Origin: Chrysaora quinquecirrha
Taxonomy: Eukaryota; Cnidaria; Scyphozoa; Semaeostomeae; Pelagiidae
Direction: 5' to 3'
DNA: 64,000 nucleotides
Assembly: GCA_014526335.1 (NCBI GenBank)
Contig: JACTAT010000105.1
Span: 271,422-335,421 of the forward strand
Position 1 is the stretch's first letter; each line of letters starts with the position of its first letter. The position numbers were made by a program, and so were the translations under genes. The notes beneath the pieces were generated by a model. The model saw only the letters and a list, made by a program, of their open reading frames with translations. It did no database searches and was not told the origin of the DNA. Positions 58,529 through 64,000 of this stretch are shown here, piece after piece.

Positions 58529-58869
58529 ATTGTAATTTCTACAAATCAAAAGATATGGGGTTTTTGATGCAAAATCGTATAAAGCATCCAAAATTTAGTC
58601 TAGGTGCAAAGTTTTACATTCTCAGTGATGGTATTATAATTTTTACGAGCGTGCAAAGTTCATGATCTAATAAGGGCTTAGACCTGGTGGGTGTAAAAGT
58701 TTCACCTACTTCATTTTTCGCAGTCAAAGCCTTAATAGAATTGATAAGTTTGAATATTTATAATATTAAGAATACAAGTGCTAGGAAAGCAAAATTTTGT
58801 ACTTAGACTAAATTTTCGATGCTTTATACGATTTTGCATCAAAAATTGACGTCTTTTGATTTGGAGAAA
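58529..58869. mobile_element. Hairpin MITE, right copy
   Basis: Counterpart of 7,573-7,923. It lies directly after the calcineurin exon flank because the 335-base segment at 7,214-7,549 is absent here. Confidence 0.65.
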
Positions 58870-58870
58870 T

Positions 58871-61800
58871 TAGACAGGGAAAATACTGTAACCATCTAGC
58901 AAACTGGGTAACCGAAAATTTTATTGTTGCTATTACTTTACTATGCCATTGCGGATATTTTGGCACTTGGGACATTTTTTGGTAATTACCGGAAGTCACG
59001 TGATCGATGACGTATGCAGTTGCCGGTCAGTGAAAAATCAATGTCGAGATATTTTAAATTTCAGTATACCATATCAAAGAGCGTCGAAAATGGAGCAAAA
59101 TATTATAAGACATGCCTTGCGTTTGAGTTACGGATACAAAGTTATGGACAGTTCAAAATGTGCTCCTCCGCAGAGGCTCAAATCTTTTTAGCTTTGAAAG
59201 TTTATTCTGTAATCTGTCTGAAGCAAAACTACTGTCTTAAAAACTTTGTTGAGGTATCACGGATGTACAAGAGGGGCGAATCTTTCAGAAAAATTTAGAT
59301 TCATTGTGATAGTTGTCAATCAGACGTTCTTCTTACCTACTGAACAAGAAGGAAAACTTGCGACTTTGAGTTCATGCGCTTTTCCGATGATACATAGCTA
59401 ATGCACTGTTCGCCTGCCCAATTTCAACGTTTTACCATTATTATTCCTATTAAAGGTACACAAATGGTAAAAATTTGTGAGAAAAACTTATATTCATGGT
59501 TGTGAGAAGTCAATCAAAAGTTCTTATCCCTTGAGCAAGCCGAAACTTTGCGAGATTGCATCGACTGTGCGTTCATGTGTTGCCTTTAGATTCTTTTTGT
59601 GCTCTATGTCTGTCGTTTGTACTGTAGCTATGATTCTTTATGTACTTTACTTGCGACCATAATCGGCAAACATATTGTATATCATGCGTCTAGAACTTGT
59701 AGCTCAATCCTGATTCATACCAAGCGTGGTATAAAACAACCAGTTGCGCAAGTCTCCACTGCAGCTGCGCTTCCAGAATCATTTCAAGGTGCAAAATATT
59801 TGCTGTTAAATCTTCGAAATTTTCTTGATCGCCATTGCGAGATCTTTTGCAAAGAAAAATAGCAGAATGAATGTAAATTGTTAGGAAACGCACTGCTGTC
59901 ACTGAAAATGACTAAAGGCCGTGTCCCACTTCCTCAACATGGTAGCTAATGGTGCGTGTGCTTGAACTATTAAATCTGGTGAAGCCAATGGACCGCTGTG
60001 GACCCTGATAATAGAGACCTGGTGACGATCAAACAGCGTAGTCGGAAAACAGGATGACTTTCCCGTTCAATGATGACATATATGGAAACAATTCGCCCCA
60101 ATAGAGCTTCTACAGAAAACCACATACCCGAAGGTGAGGACCAAGCGTAGCGTAGCAGGGCGAATCGTGGAGCAGATAACTACCAATTCCAACGTTGACG
60201 TTCCTCTTTGGAGAACTATATTGTGCATATTTTGAATCAGATGAGGTATATTGAACAGGCGAACAGCAATCGCCATCTCCTATACATTTGAAAAATATAA
60301 CTTTTTACTTAACGAACATTCATGGTGAAACATTAAAAGCCCATTTTTAAGTTTCGTTAAGCGCCGCTTACTGTATTAATTGACTTCACCTTCAGCTTTT
60401 CTGAGGTGGCTGTTATGAACTCTAACTGATTCTTTGCCGATTCGCTTTGTAAGCGTTTTTACTTACGATGATGGTGTAGGGTTTCTAGCGGACTTAGACC
60501 AGACCATTTTTTCTTGGAATATATAGCAATCAGGTTAATCAGCCCTTGTCTCTGCTTCGCTATGAATTGGTTTGTCTTCGTACTCTGTGTGTATACATTT
60601 GCCATTCTCTTTACCAGCTTAAAACTTTCATCTGTCAAGGACGACAAATTTGGGACATTCCAAAATTGCGCTGAATCATCAGCCGAAACATGTATTACAA
60701 ATTCAAATCCATTGTCGTTCTTTTTGAAATTCGTATCTCATATTCGGTTGCTGAGAAATTTTGGAAATATATCTGCTTTCCATTTCAGCATTTTCGAAAA
60801 CGCGGACACGGTGCCGAGATCTAACGGTGCGCAATCGATTCAGCTCTTCCAAGAAGTTCAGATCAGCGGTGCACTGCGCCTAGATGGAAAGTAGCCGATG
60901 TCGGAAAGGGCTCGGCTGTATACGCTTCATTCAAGAAATGAAGAAATTCCTAAGTAATGGCTCCAAAACTATTTTAAGAACAGTAGCTTTATGGGATAAC
61001 TGACAGTCTCTTTCAAAATAGAAAAAGGGTTTTTAGGAGCTGATTTCTTGACTATTGCTTCGCGTTGAGTTGGTTCTATCCTTATAAGCAGATTATTGCT
61101 GGATAAAAAGAACGTTTGATATCGTGTGAATCTGAGTTCTTCTGACTTTTTCGTAACCCTTGTGAATCCGATTGGGTAATAAAAGCTACCATGTCGAGGA
61201 AGTGGGACACGGCCTTTAGTCAATTTCAAGATGCCTTTGTTGCATATGGCATGGAAGGAAAATTGCAAATGTGAAAATAGAACTACAAGGAAAGGGACAC
61301 AATAAAAGAAACAAGCAGAAGGTGCCAATGACGCTTCTAATGAAGCAGCGAAAGAACATTATCCATGAACGTAACTTAGTGACAGCAGTGCGTTTTCTAA
61401 CAATTCACATTCATTCTGCTCTTCTTCTTTGCAAAAGATCTCGCAATGGCGATCAAGAAAATTTCGAAGATTTAACAGCAAATATTTTGCACCTTGAAAT
61501 GATTCTGGAAGCGCAGCTGCAGTGGAGACTTGCGCAACTGGTTGTTTTATACCACGCTTGGTATGAATCAGGATTGAGCTACAAGTTCTAGACGCATGAT
61601 ATACAATATGTTTGCCGATTATGGTCGCAAGTAAAGTACATAAAGAATCATAGCTACAGTACAAACGACAGACATAGAGCACAAAAAGAATCTAAAGGCA
61701 ACACATGAACGCACAGTCGATGCAATCTCGCAAAGTTTCGGCTTGCTCAAGGGATAAGAACTTTTGATTGACTTCTCACAACCATGAATATAAGATTTTC

Positions 61801-62410
61801 TCACAAATTTTTACCATTTGTGTACCTTTAATAGGAATAATAATGGTAAAACGTTGAAATTGGGCAGGCGAACAGTGCATTAGCTATGTATCATCGGAAA
61901 AGCGCATGAACTCAAAGTCGCAAGTTTTCCTTCTTGTTCAGTAGGTAAGAAGAACGTCTGATTGACAACTATCACAATGAATCTAAATTTTTCTGAAAGA
62001 TTCGCCCCTCTTGTACATCCGTGATACCTCAACAAAGTTTTTAAGACAGTAGTTTTGCTTCAGACAGATTACAGAATAAACTTTCAAAGCTAAAAAGATT
62101 TGAGCCTCTGCGGAGGAGCGCATTTTGAACTGTCCATAACTTTGTATCCGTAACTCAAACGCAAGGCATGTCTTATAATATTTTGCTCCATTTTCGACGC
62201 TCTTTGATATGGTATACTGAAATTTAACATATATCGACATTGATTTTTCACTGACCGGCAACTGCATACGTCATCGATCACGTGACTTCCGGTAATTACC
62301 AAAAAATGTCCCAAGTGCCAAAATATCCGCAATGGTATAGTAAAGTAATAGCAACAATAAAATTTTCGGTTACCCAGTTTGCTAGATGGTTACAGTAATT
62401 TCCCTGTCTA
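58871..62410. mobile_element. Long-inverted-repeat (foldback-type) element, right
   Basis: Counterpart of 7,924-11,413 with the same TAGACAGGGAAA termini. It differs by point changes and by about 50 extra bases near 60,286. A minus-strand central frame ending at 60,459 reads FEFVIHVSADDSAQFWNVPN then LSSLTDESFKLVKRMANVY; it is protein-like but not recognised. In the left copy it is interrupted by a six-base difference (near 9,590). Confidence 0.7.
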
Positions 62411-62539
62411 AACGTACTAGTCACTACCACCTTATACCAATGTGCTATGACGGAGCGTTACGTTTTACGTTTTATAGTCAGGTCGCTACGGACAGAAACA
62501 AGGGGTCAGACTGCAAAATCGCCGGGCAATGCAAAAATG

Positions 62540-63625
62540 ATTTAAAACAAGTGCAAGAGCACCCCATGTAATGTCTGTGCAGTACGGTGGGGGATGTGCA
62601 GTACGGTGGCGGATGTTCAGTACGGTGGGGGGTGCATTGTGTATTGAAATCAACCAAAATTTGCGAAACGAAGTACTTGTATCCCATTTGTATCCCATTG
62701 AGCTTTGAGAAGCTAAGAATATCGCTTGAAATGGAGAGAGGCTCGACGATTGTTGCTGAAGCAGAAATATTTAGCCCCCGTCTCTGATTTACCATGATTT
62801 AGTTGATTAGATCATATTTTACCCCCACCGTACTGAACATCCCCACCGTACTCAGAGATATCCCCCACCGTACTGAATATCCGCCACAGCAATCATGATG
62901 CCTCCCCACGGCTATCTTGGTATCCCCCCACAGTCATCATGGTATCCCCCCACCGTACTGAACATCCGCCACGGCAATCATGGTATCCCCCCACCGTACT
63001 GAACATCCCCACCGTACTGCAAGATGCCTCCCCACGGCAATCATGGTATCCCCCCACCGTACTGAACATCCGCCACGGCAATCATGATGCCTCCCCACGG
63101 CTATCATGGTATTCCCCACAGGCATCATGGTATCCCCCACCGTACTGAATATCCGCCACGGCAATCATGGTATCCCCCACCGTACTGAACATCCCCACCG
63201 TACTCGAGATGCCTCCCCACGGCAATCATGGTATCCCCACAGTCATCATGGTATCCCCCACCGTACTGAATATCCGCAACGGCAATCATGATGCCTCCCC
63301 ACGGCTATCATGGAATCCCCCCACAGGCATCATGGTATCCCCCCACCGTACTGAGCATCCGCCACCGTACTGCACATCCCCCACCGTACTGCACAGACAT
63401 TACATGAGGTGAGTACTCTGCAAGCACTTTCTGACTGCTGTTTTCGATTTTTAATGCCCCGATTTAAAATTTGTGCCATTTTCAAGGTTTCGAAGTTTCG
63501 AAGTATATAGAAAAGTAAAGCACAAATGTTGCCGGATTACACCCATAAGTAAATTGAAGAGGTCCAACAAGTTGATTTGTCATCTACAAGCTTCTGCACT
63601 TGTTTTAAATCATTTTTGTGTTCGA
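62540..63625. mobile_element. Inverted-repeat element with internal minisatellite, right
   Basis: Counterpart of 11,856-12,945. The array 62,818-63,400 has the same unit order but differs at many C-runs (CCCCCC against CCCC), a pattern that could be real slippage or sequencing error. Confidence 0.65.
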
Positions 63626-64000
63626 AGAATTTCGAACACATTGGTGTGGGGTGGCATGTCACTAACTAACTAACTAACTCACTGACTAACCAACGCTTGA
63701 ACAATGGAAAACGTGTAACAATAGTATAAGCATCTCAACAATGCCATTAGGGCCATTGTCTCGGCCATTTATGCGCAATTTGCGGTTAGTTCTTCACAAG
63801 CCCCTTTGTCGATTTAAGGTCATGTGACAATTTTTCTCTTCGCACAAGCTTGATTGCATCTGACTCATGGCTGTTTACCATTTGAAACTGGCAAATTGCC
63901 ACCTTGGATTGGTAAATGACATTTCACGCATTCTCAACATTAATCAAAGAGTCTTGGCAAAGAGCGGCAATTTCAAACCAGTTTTCAAAACAAATCCTCA
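63626..64000. other. End of the right-hand duplicated block
   Basis: Matches 12,946-13,318, including the CTAACTAACTAACTAACT tract and the start of the 403-base unit. The block continues beyond the window, so its right boundary is not seen. Confidence 0.8.

Overview
The window looks like AT-rich nuclear DNA of an invertebrate animal. It has intron-containing genes with GT-AG splice sites, a 170-residue calcineurin B, non-LTR and copia-type retroelements, many small inverted-repeat DNA transposons, and a 500-base assembly gap. The transposon protein at 34.9-36.4 kb and the hairpin elements remind me of anthozoan cnidarians. That placement is an inference and weak.

Layout. Positions 1-13,318 are repeated in the same orientation at 50,379-64,000, about 50.4 kb apart, with small substitutions, homopolymer indels and several indels of 300-600 bases. 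Each copy holds the calcineurin regulatory subunit B gene (minus strand; five of its exons are visible) with an intronless predicted glycosyltransferase nested on the opposite strand of its last intron. Next come several hairpin elements, a 3.5-kb long-inverted-repeat element and an inverted-repeat minisatellite element. The left copy is cut inside the last calcineurin exon by the window edge. The right copy starts 1.2 kb after an N gap (48,616-49,115), so a scaffolded alternative haplotype is as likely as a real tandem duplication.

Between the copies: simple repeats at 13-14.5 kb; a three-exon MAP10-like microtubule-associated protein gene (16,155-23,074, minus) whose first intron holds a decayed copia element with a 43-base minisatellite; and, head to head with it, a three-exon NDUFAF1/CIA30 complex I assembly factor gene (23,456-28,093, plus). 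The 381-base space between these two genes carries two NRF-1-like palindromes. After that come an unrecognised single-pass membrane protein (28,900), a 5'-truncated LINE (31.6-33.8 kb), a 3-kb element with 1-kb inverted arms encoding a transposon protein (34.4-37.5 kb), an intronless SDHAF1-like LYR protein gene (38,719), a stack of nested DNA transposons (39.3-41.8 kb), and a three-exon putative transcription factor resembling CARF/ALS2CR8 (43,495-48,316, minus).

How the genes relate: NDUFAF1 and SDHAF1 assemble mitochondrial complexes I and II. MAP10 and calcineurin B are cytoskeletal and calcium-signalling genes. I see no operon-like or pathway cluster. The notable biology is structural: a large duplication or haplotype pair, complementary lesions in the two glycosyltransferase copies, minisatellites grown from transposon ends or coding sequence, and a likely bidirectional promoter.
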